From Novosphingobium jiangmenense (GTDB taxonomy: Bacteria; Pseudomonadota; Alphaproteobacteria; Sphingomonadales; Sphingomonadaceae): DNA of 64,000 bases. The notes under the pieces are model-generated. The model saw nothing but the letters and a program-made list of their open reading frames with translations. It was not told the origin of the DNA and made no database searches. Shown piece by piece: positions 1-8,849 of the stretch; position 1 is the first letter of the stretch; every line of letters starts with the position of its first letter. The stretch is from NCBI RefSeq assembly GCF_015694345.1, contig NZ_JADQDC010000005.1, positions 1 to 64,000 of the forward strand, written 5' to 3'. The position numbers were made by a program, and so were the translations under genes.

Positions 1-2
1 AT

Positions 3-122
3 GCCATCCTCGCCAACTACAACAACACGCCCAGAAAATGCCTCGGCTTCAAAACTCCAGCCGAAACATTCAACCCGTTGCACTTCGGATGTGAATCCAC
101 ACCCGGGTCAAGCCCGGGGTGA
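3..122 (+). mobile_element. 3' end of an IS30-type transposase (cut by window edge)
   Basis: The first 40 codons are open from the window edge to a TGA at 120-122. They encode ANYNNTPRKCLGFKTPAE followed by a short tail ending in SSPG. The N-N-x-PRKCLG-x-KTPAE motif is the hallmark of the C-terminus of IS30-family DDE transposases. The catalytic part lies outside the window, so it cannot be told whether the element is intact. The last dozen residues are encoded by a small GC palindrome (about 99-120, CCCGGG-TCAA-GCCCGGG) that looks like a genomic repeat rather than transposase sequence. Confidence 0.75.
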
Positions 123-157
123 CGGTGGATTATGAGATGTTGCAGGGAGAACGACCA

Positions 158-898
158 ATGCGGTTCGACAACAAGTGCGTGGCGATCCTCGGCGGCAACG
201 CCGGGATCGGCCTCGCCGCCGCGCGGATGTTTGCTGCCGAGGGCGCGAAGCTCGCCATCACCGGGCGCAACGCCGAAACCTTGCGCGCGGTAGCCGAAGA
301 GCTTGATGCCCTGTGCATCCGCGCCGACATCGGCGATCTTGGCCAGACCGAAGCGGCACTGACCGAGATAGAGGAAGCGCTGGGCGGGATCGACGTGCTG
401 TTCGTCAACGCCGGGGTCGGCGGCTTTGCCATGGTGCCCGATGTCACGCCCGAGTTCTGGGACCAGATCCACACCGTCAACCTGCGCGGCGCGTTCTTCG
501 CCATCCAGAAAGCCCTGCCGCTCATGCGCGACGGTGGCTCCATCGTCATCACCGGCTCGATCGGATCGACCGCCGCGGTGCCCGGCAACGTCGCCTATGC
601 CGCCGCCAAGGCGGGCCTGCGCGCGATGGCGCGGATCGTCGGCAAGGAACTGATTCCACGCCGCATCCGCGTGAACATGGTCAGCCCCGGCCCCACCGAC
701 ACCGAAATCTTCAAGCGCGATGCCACGCCTGAGGAGATCCAGGGCATGCGCGAGATGCTCTCGGCGGTCGTTCCGATCGGCCGCATGGGCACGGCAGAGG
801 AAGTTGCGCGCGCCGTGCTGTTCCTCGCCAGCGCGGAAGCCAGCTTCATCAACGGCGTGGATCTCAGCGTCGATGGCGGCTGCATCGAGCTTGGCTAA
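158..898 (+). CDS. SDR family oxidoreductase
   Basis: This 246-residue protein is a classical short-chain dehydrogenase/reductase, a soluble NAD(P)-dependent oxidoreductase whose substrate cannot be told from sequence. The cofactor motif GGNAGIG is at residues 12-18, the NAG motif near 84, and the Tyr147-x3-Lys151 catalytic pair is followed by the usual C-terminal sequence ending in NGVDLSVDGG. The ATG at 158 was chosen because a GGGAGAA ribosome-binding site lies just upstream; an in-frame ATG at 119 would start inside the transposase end. The gene stands alone, directly downstream of the IS30 fragment, with two small genes facing it on the other strand. Confidence 0.85.
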   Translation: MRFDNKCVAILGGNAGIGLAAARMFAAEGAKLAITGRNAETLRAVAEELDALCIRADIGDLGQTEAALTEIEEALGGIDVLFVNAGVGGFAMVPDVTPEFWDQIHTVNLRGAFFAIQKALPLMRDGGSIVITGSIGSTAAVPGNVAYAAAKAGLRAMARIVGKELIPRRIRVNMVSPGPTDTEIFKRDATPEEIQGMREMLSAVVPIGRMGTAEEVARAVLFLASAEASFINGVDLSVDGGCIELG

Positions 899-910
899 AT
901 TATGTGCTGA

Positions 911-1120
911 TTATTGCGTCGGCCCCGCGTCAGCCGCCGCCTTCAGCGTGGTGCCTGTGCGATCAGGCAAGGTCCAGATGATCAGGTTCACCACCATGAT
1001 CCCGGCGAGCGTCAGCATCAGCACCGGCCGCTTGCGCTCGCCCCGACGGAGCAGGAACACCGCACCGCCCACCAAGGCGATGGCGGCAAGCATCATCAGT
1101 GAAAGCGCAGCATCAAGCAT
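911..1120 (-). CDS. small membrane protein, function unknown
   Basis: A 69-residue protein with two predicted membrane segments (about residues 5-24 and 33-52) joined by a short basic loop RRGERKRP. The arginine-rich loop predicts that the loop is cytoplasmic and both termini periplasmic. No family is recognised. It lies nine bases downstream of the next minus-strand gene and could be co-transcribed with it. It is short but has a clean hydrophobic pattern and fills the gap between two well-supported genes, so it is probably real. Confidence 0.55.
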   Translation of the reverse strand: MLDAALSLMMLAAIALVGGAVFLLRRGERKRPVLMLTLAGIMVVNLIIWTLPDRTGTTLKAAADAGPTQ

Positions 1121-1129
1121 GCGCGCCCG

Positions 1130-1489
1130 TTAGCGGCTGAACAGGCCCTTGGCCATACCGGCGAGGTCATCGAGCGGATTGCCATCGCCGTCCTTGTCGA
1201 GGAAGGCGGATACCTTGCTCAACGCGTCGGGGTTCTGGCCCAGCGCCGAGGCGAAGCTGGCCAGCGCACCCTCGCCGCCGAGATGACCGACGATCTCCTG
1301 CAGCTTCGACGCATCGAGCCCGGAATTGGCCGCCGCCGTCTCGATCGTATCGCCCTTCGACTGATGCCCCGCAGCCAGCGCCGCAATGGCGTTCTCGGCC
1401 ATGTCGGGATCGATGCCGACTTTCGCCGCGAGGTTCTTCACATCGACGTTGCCGGCCACCTGGCCAAGGATCGAATCGAACAGGCTCAT
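1130..1489 (-). CDS. DUF937-like / YidB-like small protein
   Basis: A 119-residue soluble, alanine-rich protein starting MSLFDSILGQVAGN, without a signal peptide. The layout, a short amphipathic start and a helical middle with IDPDMAENAI, resembles bacterial DUF937/YidB-type proteins of unknown function. A C-terminal DKDGDGNPLDDL stretch resembles an EF-hand or dockerin calcium loop; only one is present, so calcium binding is speculative. The start at 1489 was chosen over a longer frame because GAAGGGG lies at the right distance upstream. Confidence 0.6.
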   Translation of the reverse strand: MSLFDSILGQVAGNVDVKNLAAKVGIDPDMAENAIAALAAGHQSKGDTIETAAANSGLDASKLQEIVGHLGGEGALASFASALGQNPDALSKVSAFLDKDGDGNPLDDLAGMAKGLFSR

Positions 1490-1532
1490 CACATTTCCCC
1501 TTCTCTGCCGAGCGCAGGGTATCAGTTGCCGG

Positions 1533-2447
1533 TCAGACTTCCAGAGCGTGAATTTCCGCCCGCCGCCTGTCGCCATCGCGCCGCACCAGCAGCGCCGAAT
1601 ACTCCGGCACCTCGATCCACGTCGCGAAATCGCGGGTCAGAGGCTCGGACGCAACGATCACGCTGTCGGCATCGATCGCGCCGCCGGTCAGCTTCCATTC
1701 GCCCTCGTGCAGGCCATAATCTCGCCCGCAGGTGTACCACATCGAGAGATACTCCGAGCTGCCCTGCAGGGCGCCAGCATCGAAGTGCCCGAAGTCGAAA
1801 GTGAAGCGCACCGCCGCAAGGTTGGTGCCATCGCAGAACATCAGGTTGGTAGAGCTAGACCGCGTAATCCCATGCCGCGCCCGCGCCTCGCGCAGCACGC
1901 CCAAGGCATGGCGGATCGCGGCAAGGATCGCGTCCGGCTCGTTGATCCCCGCAGGGTCGGGCAGTGCCGATACGACCAGCGCATAAATCCATTCGCTGTC
2001 GGTCGATCCTTGGATCTGCTTGGCGAACTCGGGCCGGATATGCGGCGCAAGATCGAAGCGCATGTCGCGAAAACCGGCCAGATCGCCGTTGTGCGCCATC
2101 GACAGCGGCACGCCATCGAAACGAAACGGATGGCAGTTCTGCTCGTTGATCTGCACCGTGGAGTTGTAGGGCACGCCGCGAATGTGGGCGAGCAGTGCGG
2201 ATGAGCGCAGCTTTCCGGCAAGCGCCTTCAGGTTCCGGTCGAACAGCGCCACTTGCGTAGTGCGATAGCGGAAAGGCACGTTGGGCGCGTGGCTCGCTTC
2301 GTCCCACGCCGCCATGCCGAAGCCTGCCAGGTTCAGCATCTGCAGCATCTGCGCGCCGATGGTCTGGTTGAGCAGCGAGGAATCCGGCGCATAGAGCAGG
2401 TCGTCGAGCAGGACCGGCGTGCCGAGATAGCTCAGGATGCGGCACAT
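1533..2447 (-). CDS. class II glutamine amidotransferase
   Basis: A 304-residue protein beginning Met-Cys-Arg-Ile-Leu. Removal of the methionine exposes Cys as the N-terminal nucleophile, typical of Ntn-fold class II amidotransferases that release ammonia from glutamine. The AHNGDLAGF motif near residue 107 and the TDSEWIYAL stretch are also typical of the stand-alone YafJ/EgtC-like group. No synthase domain is attached, so the acceptor is unknown. The start overlaps the stop of the preceding cyclic-nucleotide-binding gene by one base (TGATG), implying translational coupling. Confidence 0.85.
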   Translation of the reverse strand: MCRILSYLGTPVLLDDLLYAPDSSLLNQTIGAQMLQMLNLAGFGMAAWDEASHAPNVPFRYRTTQVALFDRNLKALAGKLRSSALLAHIRGVPYNSTVQINEQNCHPFRFDGVPLSMAHNGDLAGFRDMRFDLAPHIRPEFAKQIQGSTDSEWIYALVVSALPDPAGINEPDAILAAIRHALGVLREARARHGITRSSSTNLMFCDGTNLAAVRFTFDFGHFDAGALQGSSEYLSMWYTCGRDYGLHEGEWKLTGGAIDADSVIVASEPLTRDFATWIEVPEYSALLVRRDGDRRRAEIHALEV

Positions 2448-3409
2448 CAGCCAAGCTCCCCTGCATGATTGAACCGCGCCAGCGACAGCGAGCGACCGAG
2501 GTGCCGATTGGCCTTGCGCTGATCCTGCACCAGTTGCCGCCCGAACGCTGCGTGGAGCGCGGGCAGCCACGGCGGCGCCTCGGTTTCCAGCGCTGAAAGC
2601 GTCCCCGCCGGAAGATGCACCATCCGCGCTTCCTCCGCCGCCGTCACCAGCAGCGGCTGCGGCCCGCCATCGCTGTGGCCGGTCAGACCGACGAAGCAGC
2701 CGGGTCCGAACACGAAGACCTGTTCGGCCATCGCCCCGCGCGGCACCGCCGCCCGCACCGCGCCGCGCAGGACGAGGTATAGGCCGTCCTGACTGTCGCC
2801 CGGGGCAGCCACGGTCGCCCCCCGCCGCGCTTCCAGCAGCACACCCGCTCCCACGACGTCCTCGATGCCCTTCAGCCGCGCCAACCCGCGCGCAAGCACG
2901 CCCGCCTCGGAACGCGAAGGAACCGGCGGTGGGCCGGCATGCAATTGGCGCAATGCGTGGGGATCGAAGTGTCCCTCCGCCACGATCCGCTCAAGCGTCT
3001 GCCGTGTCCGCGCGGCAACGAGACGGCGCAGCGCATGGCCAAGTCGTATTGCCCAGTCCGAACCATCGGCCAGCAGAGCGCGAAACCGCCGGCCGGAGAT
3101 GACCAGACCGCGCGTATCCTCCACCGCTCTGACCCGCGCGGAACGCGGACCATCGTCGAGCAAGGCGAACTCGCCCACGACCTCGCCCGGCCGGATCGCC
3201 GAAATCACCGCATTGTCGTCCCCCGGAATGCGCGCGGCTATTTCCAGCAGGCCCGCTTCGACCAGATAGAGCGCATCGGCATGGTCGCCCTGCCGGAACA
3301 GCACCTCACCCGCGCCGACCGCGAACGGCGAGGCATTGCCGAGCAGCGCCGCCCAAGCCTCGCGATCGAACCCGGCAAGCTGCGCCGGTGCCTGCGCCAT
3401 CTCTCCCAT
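2447..3409 (-). CDS. protein with two cyclic-nucleotide-binding domains
   Basis: A protein of about 320 residues with two cNMP-binding (CAP-like) beta-barrel domains. The first is around residues 25-115 (LFRQGDHADALYLVEAG, then FALLDDGPRSARV). The second is around 190-285 and more degenerate (GDSQDGLYLVLRG). There is no helix-turn-helix, membrane segment or enzymatic domain, so it is not a Crp-type transcription factor. The PRSARV phosphate-binding-cassette remnant is present only in the first domain. The gene ends in a one-base overlap with the amidotransferase start. The start is uncertain: ATG at 3409 or 3400, neither with a well-placed ribosome-binding site. Confidence 0.7.
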   Translation of the reverse strand: MGEMAQAPAQLAGFDREAWAALLGNASPFAVGAGEVLFRQGDHADALYLVEAGLLEIAARIPGDDNAVISAIRPGEVVGEFALLDDGPRSARVRAVEDTRGLVISGRRFRALLADGSDWAIRLGHALRRLVAARTRQTLERIVAEGHFDPHALRQLHAGPPPVPSRSEAGVLARGLARLKGIEDVVGAGVLLEARRGATVAAPGDSQDGLYLVLRGAVRAAVPRGAMAEQVFVFGPGCFVGLTGHSDGGPQPLLVTAAEEARMVHLPAGTLSALETEAPPWLPALHAAFGRQLVQDQRKANRHLGRSLSLARFNHAGELG

Positions 3410-3440
3410 CCGCAGAGATTGCGCTTGGCTCGCCGCCTCG

Positions 3441-3881
3441 TCAATCGGCCTCGGCGAGCGCCTGCAACTGGTCCGCGCAGGCATTCCAGCCCGCTTCGAA
3501 GCCCATCTCGGCGTGTTGCTGCATCGCCTCCTCGGTCCAGTGTCGCGCACTGGCGGTGTAGCGCGTGCCATCGCCCTCCGGCGCCACTTTCCAGATGCCG
3601 ATCATGAACGGACCAGAAGGCTCGAAGTCATGCGTCACCGCATCGGTGGTGATGAACCGCCGCCCTTCATCCCACGCGAGGAACACGCCCTCCTGCGGCA
3701 TCTCTTCGCCATTCGGGCCGTGCATGACCATCGCCGCGCGGCCGCCGGGGCGGCGGTCCTGCTCGACAATGGTGACGTACCACGGCTTGGGGCACCACCA
3801 TTCCTCCTGACGGTTGGCCAGGACGTCCCAGACTTTCGCGGGGCTGGCGGCGATGAAGCGGCTGATCGAAAGCTCGTGCAT
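3441..3881 (-). CDS. SRPBCC (AHSA1-like) domain protein
   Basis: A 146-residue soluble protein of the START/Bet-v1-like SRPBCC superfamily, starting MHELSISRFIAASPAKVWD, the usual opening of AHSA1-type proteins. The later FEPSGPFMIGIWKV and TRYTASARHWTEEAM stretches form the last strands and the long C-terminal helix. These proteins have a ligand-binding cavity and mostly unknown ligands. The start overlaps the stop of the upstream VOC gene by one base (TGATG). The neighbouring VOC and GST genes suggest a small xenobiotic or glutathione-related operon, but this is inference. Confidence 0.85.
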   Translation of the reverse strand: MHELSISRFIAASPAKVWDVLANRQEEWWCPKPWYVTIVEQDRRPGGRAAMVMHGPNGEEMPQEGVFLAWDEGRRFITTDAVTHDFEPSGPFMIGIWKVAPEGDGTRYTASARHWTEEAMQQHAEMGFEAGWNACADQLQALAEAD

Positions 3882-4369
3882 CACGCATCTCCCCGCGCAG
3901 CAGCTTCGATCGCGGCATGGTCGATCTTGTACATGGTCATCATCGCCGTGAACACGCGGGCGCGCACTTCGGGATCGGGGTGGGCCATTCCCTCGGTCAG
4001 AACACGCGGGGTGATCTGCCAGCTGAGGCCCCACTTGTCCTTGCACCAGCCACACGCGCTCTCTGCCCCGCCATTGCCGACGATGGCATTCCAATAACGG
4101 TCGGTCTCCTCTTGCGTGTCGGTCGCCACCTGGAACGAGAACGCCTCGCTGTGCGGGAACTGAGGCCCGCCGTTGAGGCCCATGCAGGGCGTGCCGAGAA
4201 TCGTGAACTCGACCGTCAGCACGGTGCCGGCAGACCCGCCGGGGAAGTCGGTCGGCGCACGATGGACCGACCTGACCTCGCTGTCGGGGAAGGTCGCGGC
4301 GTAGAAGTTTGCCGCCTCCTCGGCATCGCCGTTGTACCACAGGCACAGCGTGAGCGGAGGGACGCTCAC
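3881..4369 (-). CDS. PhnB-like VOC family protein
   Basis: A 162-residue vicinal-oxygen-chelate protein of the PhnB / 3-demethylubiquinone-methyltransferase-like group. It starts with LCLWYNGDAEEAANFYAATF and carries the typical FTILGTPCMGLNGGP and CGWCKDKWGLSWQI motifs. The name 3-demethylubiquinone methyltransferase used for this family is historical; activity is unproven. It uses a GTG start preceded by GGAG, and the GTG overlaps the stop of the upstream GST gene by four bases (GTGA). Its own stop overlaps the SRPBCC start, making a tightly coupled three-gene unit. Confidence 0.85.
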   Translation of the reverse strand: MSVPPLTLCLWYNGDAEEAANFYAATFPDSEVRSVHRAPTDFPGGSAGTVLTVEFTILGTPCMGLNGGPQFPHSEAFSFQVATDTQEETDRYWNAIVGNGGAESACGWCKDKWGLSWQITPRVLTEGMAHPDPEVRARVFTAMMTMYKIDHAAIEAAARGDA

Positions 4370-4995
4370 GACTGCATCTCCGCGATCAGCTTCATGTCGA
4401 TGGCCTTCGCCTCGCCATAGGCCGGTCGTGCCCGCACCCGGTCGAGATAGGCGGTGAACTCAGGCCGCTCGGGCAGGGACTTGAAACCCACCCCCCAATC
4501 GACGTGGCTGCCGACATAGACGTCCGCCATGGTGAACCGGTCGCCACAGACATAGGCGTTCTGGGCCAAATGCCCGGCAAGCGCATCCACCGTGCGGTCA
4601 TAGCTGCCGAATCCTGCCATGCCCTGCTGGCGCGGCTCCTTGGGATCGAAGCCGAGACTGCGCGCCGTTACCGCCTGCTCCACCGGCCCCGCCGCAAAGA
4701 ACGTCCAGCGCAGATAGGCCGCCCGCTCATGGTCCTGCGGGCCAAGGCCGGCCTCCGGAAAGACCTCGGCCAGATAGAGGCAGATGGCGGCGCATTCGGT
4801 GACCACGTGATCGCCGTCATCGGCATGGTGGACGATAGTCGGCACCTTACCCATCGGATTGGCGGCAAGGAACGCTTCCGGCTTCGCCTGCCAATCGACC
4901 AGCACGGTATCGTAGCCCGCACCCACCTCGTGCAGGGCCCAGCGCGCGATCTGCCCGCGCGACATGGGGTTCGTGTAGAACGTGAATTTCGACAT
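4366..4995 (-). CDS. glutathione S-transferase family protein
   Basis: A 209-residue cytosolic GST-fold protein. The N-terminal thioredoxin-like domain has NPMSRGQIARWALHEVGA at the active-site helix and NPMGKVPTIVH around residues 50-60, the conserved cis-Pro motif. The C-terminal helical domain contains CGDRFTMADVYVGS, the N-capping box motif. It is first in the coupled GST-VOC-SRPBCC group and so probably the lead gene. The substrate is unknown. The ATG at 4995 fits the family start; an in-frame upstream extension has no family support. Confidence 0.88.
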   Translation of the reverse strand: MSKFTFYTNPMSRGQIARWALHEVGAGYDTVLVDWQAKPEAFLAANPMGKVPTIVHHADDGDHVVTECAAICLYLAEVFPEAGLGPQDHERAAYLRWTFFAAGPVEQAVTARSLGFDPKEPRQQGMAGFGSYDRTVDALAGHLAQNAYVCGDRFTMADVYVGSHVDWGVGFKSLPERPEFTAYLDRVRARPAYGEAKAIDMKLIAEMQS

Positions 4996-5137
4996 CGGCC
5001 GACTCTCCCCGCAAATCGTACCGCACCCGTTCGCGCGGCCGGTTTGATAGCGGGAAGGTCGGCCTCTCGTGGGGGCCGTGGCAAGCCCCATGCGGCGAAG
5101 CGAGTGCCGGAAGCCCAGAACCGCTCCCGGCGAGCCG

Positions 5138-5785
5138 TCACATCGCCATGATGCGCTGCGCTATCGGCTCTTCCTGCGCCGCAACTGCCGCCCATGCCTG
5201 ACGCGCCGTCACGCGGGCGTACCATGCTGCCGTCTTGGGCCGCGCCGCTGCATCGACGCCGTGGCCGACATAGGCCAGCGTTCGGAAGGTCGAAGCGACG
5301 GCAATGTCGCCAAGGCTGAAGGTCTCGCCCAGCAGCCAGCCCTCGTCGGGCACGGCTGATTCGAGCCAGTCGATCCAGCGCGGCAGTTCGGCCTCGCCCT
5401 GCAGGGCAATCGCCTCGTCCCCGCCGGTCTTGAGCAGCTTCGGCCCGACCAGCCGGTTGAACAATATCTTCAGCCCCGAAGCGCCCAGCACCGTATCGGC
5501 GAACTCGTCCCAGAAAACCGCCTTGCCGCGCAGCTTGGCGTCGTCCGGGATCAGGCGCGGCTCGGGGTACTGGGCATCGAGGTACATTGCGATCGCCGTC
5601 GAATCGGCCAGTTGGAAGCCGTCGTCATCGATCGCCGGAATCTTGCCCAACGGGCTGCAGGCGAGGAATTCGGGATCGGTGCTGCCCGGCCCGCCGCGCG
5701 CCAGATCGAAGGAAATGCCCTTTTCCGTAAGGACAACCGCCACCTTGCGCACGAACGGCGAAAGCATCGCGCCGTAGAGCTTCAT
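5138..5785 (-). CDS. glutathione S-transferase family protein
   Basis: A 215-residue GST-fold protein. The N-terminal domain begins MKLYGAMLSPFVRKVAVVL (glutathione-site Ser/Thr position in SPFVRKV) and contains SPLGKIPAIDDDGF with the cis-Pro, then DSTAIAMYLD. The C-terminal helical domain carries LGETFSLGDIAVAS. It is read in the same direction as the GST-VOC-SRPBCC group but separated from it by about 140 bases, so it may be an independent unit. The two GSTs are clearly diverged from each other and not a recent duplication. Confidence 0.88.
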   Translation of the reverse strand: MKLYGAMLSPFVRKVAVVLTEKGISFDLARGGPGSTDPEFLACSPLGKIPAIDDDGFQLADSTAIAMYLDAQYPEPRLIPDDAKLRGKAVFWDEFADTVLGASGLKILFNRLVGPKLLKTGGDEAIALQGEAELPRWIDWLESAVPDEGWLLGETFSLGDIAVASTFRTLAYVGHGVDAAARPKTAAWYARVTARQAWAAVAAQEEPIAQRIMAM

Positions 5786-5864
5786 CGAAATTCTCCCATT
5801 CTAACGGACAGGTTCCGTGAAACCTTATTGCAGCGCCGCGCCCGCCCGTATAGGCGAGGCAGCG

Positions 5865-6845
5865 ATGAGCGAACTTCCGAACAGCCATGCGACGACGCTG
5901 CTCGCCGCGCCCGACACCGAAATCGATGTCCGCGAGACCTTCGGCATCGACATCGACATGAAGGTCCCTGCGTTCAGCCGCGCCGACGAACGCGTGCCCG
6001 ATCGCGACGATACCTACGTGTTCGATCCGGACACCACTCTCGCGATCCTTGCAGGCTTTGCCTACAACCGCCGCGTGATGGTCCAGGGCTATCACGGCAC
6101 CGGCAAGTCGACCCACATCGAACAGGTTGCCGCACGCCTCAACTGGCCGTGCATCCGCATCAACCTCGATGCCCACATCAGCCGCATCGACCTCGTCGGC
6201 CGTGATGCCATCGTGCTGCGCGACGGGTTGCAGGTCACCGAGTTCCGCGAAGGCCTGCTGCCCTGGGCGCTGCAGACGCCGACCGCGCTGGTGTTCGACG
6301 AATACGACGCTGGCCGTCCCGACGTGATGTTCGTGATCCAGCGCGTGCTGGAAACCGAAGGCAAGCTCACGCTGCTAGACCAGAACCGCGTGATCCGCCC
6401 GAACAAGCACTTCCGCCTCTTCGCCACCGCCAACACGGTGGGCCTCGGCGACACTTCGGGCCTCTATCACGGCACGCAGGCGATCAACCAGGGCCAGATG
6501 GACCGCTGGAACCTCGTCGTCGCACTGAACTACCTGGCCGAATCGACCGAAGTCGAAATCGTCAGCAAGAAGGTGCCGACGCTGGACCCCAAGATCGTCA
6601 CCGACATGGTCCGCGTTGCCAACCTGACGCGTCAGGGCTTCATCAATGGCGACATCTCCACCGTGATGAGCCCGCGCACCGTGATCAGCTGGGCGCAGAA
6701 CAGCCAGATCTTCAACGACGTCGGCTTCGCGTTCCGCCTCTCGTTCCTCAACAAGTGCGACGAAACCGAACGCGTTCTGGTGGCCGAATACTATCAGCGC
6801 GTCTTCGGCAAGGACTTACCCGAGAGCGTGGCGCACCGGGGCTGA
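5865..6845 (+). CDS. cobS: CobS-type AAA+ ATPase (cobaltochelatase subunit)
   Basis: A 326-residue MoxR/CobS-class AAA+ ATPase. Walker A is GYHGTGKST near residue 75 and Walker [10 protein letters not shown] near 141; sensor sequence [16 protein letters not shown] and the [15 protein letters not shown] stretch are typical of CobS. In aerobic B12 synthesis CobS and CobT form the ATP-driven part of the CobNST cobaltochelatase. The usual partner cobT does not follow: the gene ends in a palindromic repeat and then a convergent dehydrogenase. In many alphaproteobacteria cobS/T-like pairs occur without a full B12 pathway, so the role here may not be cobalt insertion. ATG at 5865 is the family start. 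Confidence 0.88.
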   Translation: MSELPNSHATTLLAAPDTEIDVRETFGIDIDMKVPAFSRADERVPDRDDTYVFDPDTTLAILAGFAYNRRVMVQGYHGTGKSTHIEQVAARLNWPCIRINLDAHISRIDLVGRDAIVLRDGLQVTEFREGLLPWALQTPTALVFDEYDAGRPDVMFVIQRVLETEGKLTLLDQNRVIRPNKHFRLFATANTVGLGDTSGLYHGTQAINQGQMDRWNLVVALNYLAESTEVEIVSKKVPTLDPKIVTDMVRVANLTRQGFINGDISTVMSPRTVISWAQNSQIFNDVGFAFRLSFLNKCDETERVLVAEYYQRVFGKDLPESVAHRG

Positions 6846-6854
6846 TCCTGCTTC

Positions 6855-6971
6855 TCTCTCCCCTTCAGGGGAGAGATACGAAGGCTTGGCAGCTTGCCTG
6901 CCTAGCCGCAGTTAAGAGGGGCCGCCACGCGCTGCCCCCTCTCCCAACCCTCTCCCCTGAAGGGGAGAGGG
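6855..6971. repeat. composite palindromic repeat in convergent gap
   Basis: Between the ends of cobS and the convergent dehydrogenase lie two perfect hairpins made of nearly the same sequence. One is CTCTCCCC-TTCA-GGGGAGAG at 6856-6875, the other CCCTCTCCCC-TGAA-GGGGAGAGGG at 6948-6971. A further GAGGGGC / GCCCCCTC pairing lies between them. The unit looks like a REP/BIME-type dispersed element and may also stop transcription from both sides. Confidence 0.75.
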
Positions 6972-6980
6972 CTTTGATCG

Positions 6981-8096
6981 TCACCCGTTCGGCGTGATCA
7001 GGTACTTCTCGCCCGTGCGCCGCGCGTTGTAGTCCAGCGCAGCCTCGCGGGTCAGCGCCTGATCAAGCGTCACCCGCGCCTTGTAGTTGCTGGCGAAAGT
7101 CGTGGTCAGTTCCGCCATCACGCGGCGGCGCATCTTGTCGACCACCTCGGCGCCCAGCTTGCCCATCCACGGCGTGAGCAGCCAGCCCGAAACGTCCCAG
7201 CTGAAGCCGAAATTGCGCGTCAGCACTGTGGGCGACAGATCCAGCGCGCCATAGATGAAGGCGTGCTTGGGGCTGTTCGACCCGTAGCGGCTGTAGGCCG
7301 CGCCCGAATTGGCCACCTGCTCCATCACGGTCAGGATCTGGCTGACCAGCTTGCCCCCGCCAATGGCATCGAACGCCATCGTCGCCTTGGTTGCACTCAT
7401 GGCAGCAGCGAGATCGTCAAGGAACGAGTCCTTCGAACTGTCGACCACGTGTTCCGCGCCGATGCCCTTGAGGATCGCCACCTGTGCATTGTTGCGGACG
7501 ATGTTGACCAGCGGAATGCCATCGGCCTGGCAGATCTTCACCAGCATCTGCCCGAGGTTCGATGCCGCCGCGGTGTGGACAAGCGCGTTGTGGCCAAGGT
7601 GACGCATGGTCTCGGTAAAGCTTAGCGCCGTCAGCGGATTGACGAAGGCCGATGCCCCCTGCTCCGCCGTCACGCCATCGGCGAGTTCGAGGCACATCGC
7701 CGCGTCGGCCACCGCCAGCGTCGAATACATGCCGCCGGGGAAGCACGTCACGCGCTTGCCCAGCAGCGCCTGCGCTTCCGGCGCATCGCCTGCCGCGACG
7801 ACCGTGCCCGCCCCCTCGTTGCCCACAGGCATCGCCGCACCATGGCGCGCGGCCATCGCGCGCACCGCCGGATCGGGCATCCGCGCCACGATCTTGCCGG
7901 GCGAGAACTCGGCATTTGTGATGTCGGCAGGGCCGAACAGCAGGCCAAGGTCCGATGGGTTGATCGGCGTCGCCTCGACCTTGATCACCACCTGCCGCCC
8001 CTCGGGCGCGGGCAGGGTGAAGTCTTCAAGGCTGACGGTCAGGGTGCCGTCGGGATCGAGCTGCGAGACGATGCGCTGGCCTTGAAGATCGGTCAT
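6981..8096 (-). CDS. zinc-binding-dehydrogenase family (quinone-oxidoreductase-like) protein
   Basis: A 371-residue MDR-superfamily protein. The N-terminal GroES-like domain contains TPINPSDLGLLFG and GNEGAGTVVAAGD (about residue 95). The Rossmann domain contains HTAAASNLGQMLVKICQ (about 165-180) and AEHVVDSSKDSFL. The zinc-ligand cysteines of alcohol dehydrogenases are not evident, as expected for NADPH:quinone-reductase-like members. The substrate is unknown. It lies three bases downstream of truA on the same strand and may be co-transcribed with it. Confidence 0.85.
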   Translation of the reverse strand: MTDLQGQRIVSQLDPDGTLTVSLEDFTLPAPEGRQVVIKVEATPINPSDLGLLFGPADITNAEFSPGKIVARMPDPAVRAMAARHGAAMPVGNEGAGTVVAAGDAPEAQALLGKRVTCFPGGMYSTLAVADAAMCLELADGVTAEQGASAFVNPLTALSFTETMRHLGHNALVHTAAASNLGQMLVKICQADGIPLVNIVRNNAQVAILKGIGAEHVVDSSKDSFLDDLAAAMSATKATMAFDAIGGGKLVSQILTVMEQVANSGAAYSRYGSNSPKHAFIYGALDLSPTVLTRNFGFSWDVSGWLLTPWMGKLGAEVVDKMRRRVMAELTTTFASNYKARVTLDQALTREAALDYNARRTGEKYLITPNG

Positions 8097-8099
8097 TTT

Positions 8100-8849
8100 T
8101 CACTCTCCGGGATATGTTGCGGAGACGAAGTATAGACCTTCGGCGGGCGCGTTAAGTCCTAATTTGCTACGGTCTTTTGCTGCGAGCGCCTCGGCCACCT
8201 GTCCCACCTGCCACTGCCCTTGCCCCACCAGCGCAAGGCATCCGACCATCGAGCGCACCTGATGGTGCAGGAAGCTGCGCGCCGCCGCCTCTATGATCAC
8301 CCGGTCGCCCTCGCGCCGCACGTCGAGCCGGTCGAGCGTCTTGAGCGGACTGGCCGACTGGCAGTGCACCGAACGGAACGTCGTGAAATCGTGGTGGCCA
8401 ACCAGCGCCTGCGCCGCCTCGTGCATCGCATCGGTATCAAGCGGCTTGGCAATGCGCCACGCCTGCCCCAGTTCCAGCGTCAGTGGCGCGCGGCGGTTGA
8501 TGATGCGGTATTCGTAGGATCGCCCTATGCACGAAAACCGCGCGTGCCAGTCGTCATCGACCTCGATGCAATCGAGCACCGCAACCGGATGCTCCGCCAG
8601 CCGCAACCGCGCGTTGAGGGCCTCCATCATGCGAAACGGATCGAACTCGCGAGAGAGGTCAAAGTGCGCCCGCATCCCCAGCGCATGTACGCCGGTATCG
8701 GTCCGCCCCGCGGCGTTGAGCACCACGGCCTCGCCCGTAACGGACTCGACCGCCTCCTCCACCGCCTGCTGCACGCTCGGCCCATGCGCCTGACGCTGGA
8801 AGCCCATGTAGGGCCCGCCGTTCCATTCGAGAGTGAGCGCAAACCGCAT
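8100..8849 (-). CDS. truA: tRNA pseudouridine(38-40) synthase
   Basis: A 249-residue TruA, which converts uridines 38-40 of the tRNA anticodon stem-loop to pseudouridine. The catalytic motif [13 protein letters not shown] gives Asp51 as nucleophile. The [11 protein letters not shown] stretch and the ending [15 protein letters not shown] motif (here [15 protein letters not shown]) are both diagnostic. The start codon overlaps the fmt stop by one base, so fmt and truA are translationally coupled, an arrangement seen in many alphaproteobacteria. Confidence 0.96.
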   Translation of the reverse strand: MRFALTLEWNGGPYMGFQRQAHGPSVQQAVEEAVESVTGEAVVLNAAGRTDTGVHALGMRAHFDLSREFDPFRMMEALNARLRLAEHPVAVLDCIEVDDDWHARFSCIGRSYEYRIINRRAPLTLELGQAWRIAKPLDTDAMHEAAQALVGHHDFTTFRSVHCQSASPLKTLDRLDVRREGDRVIIEAAARSFLHHQVRSMVGCLALVGQGQWQVGQVAEALAAKDRSKLGLNAPAEGLYFVSATYPGE

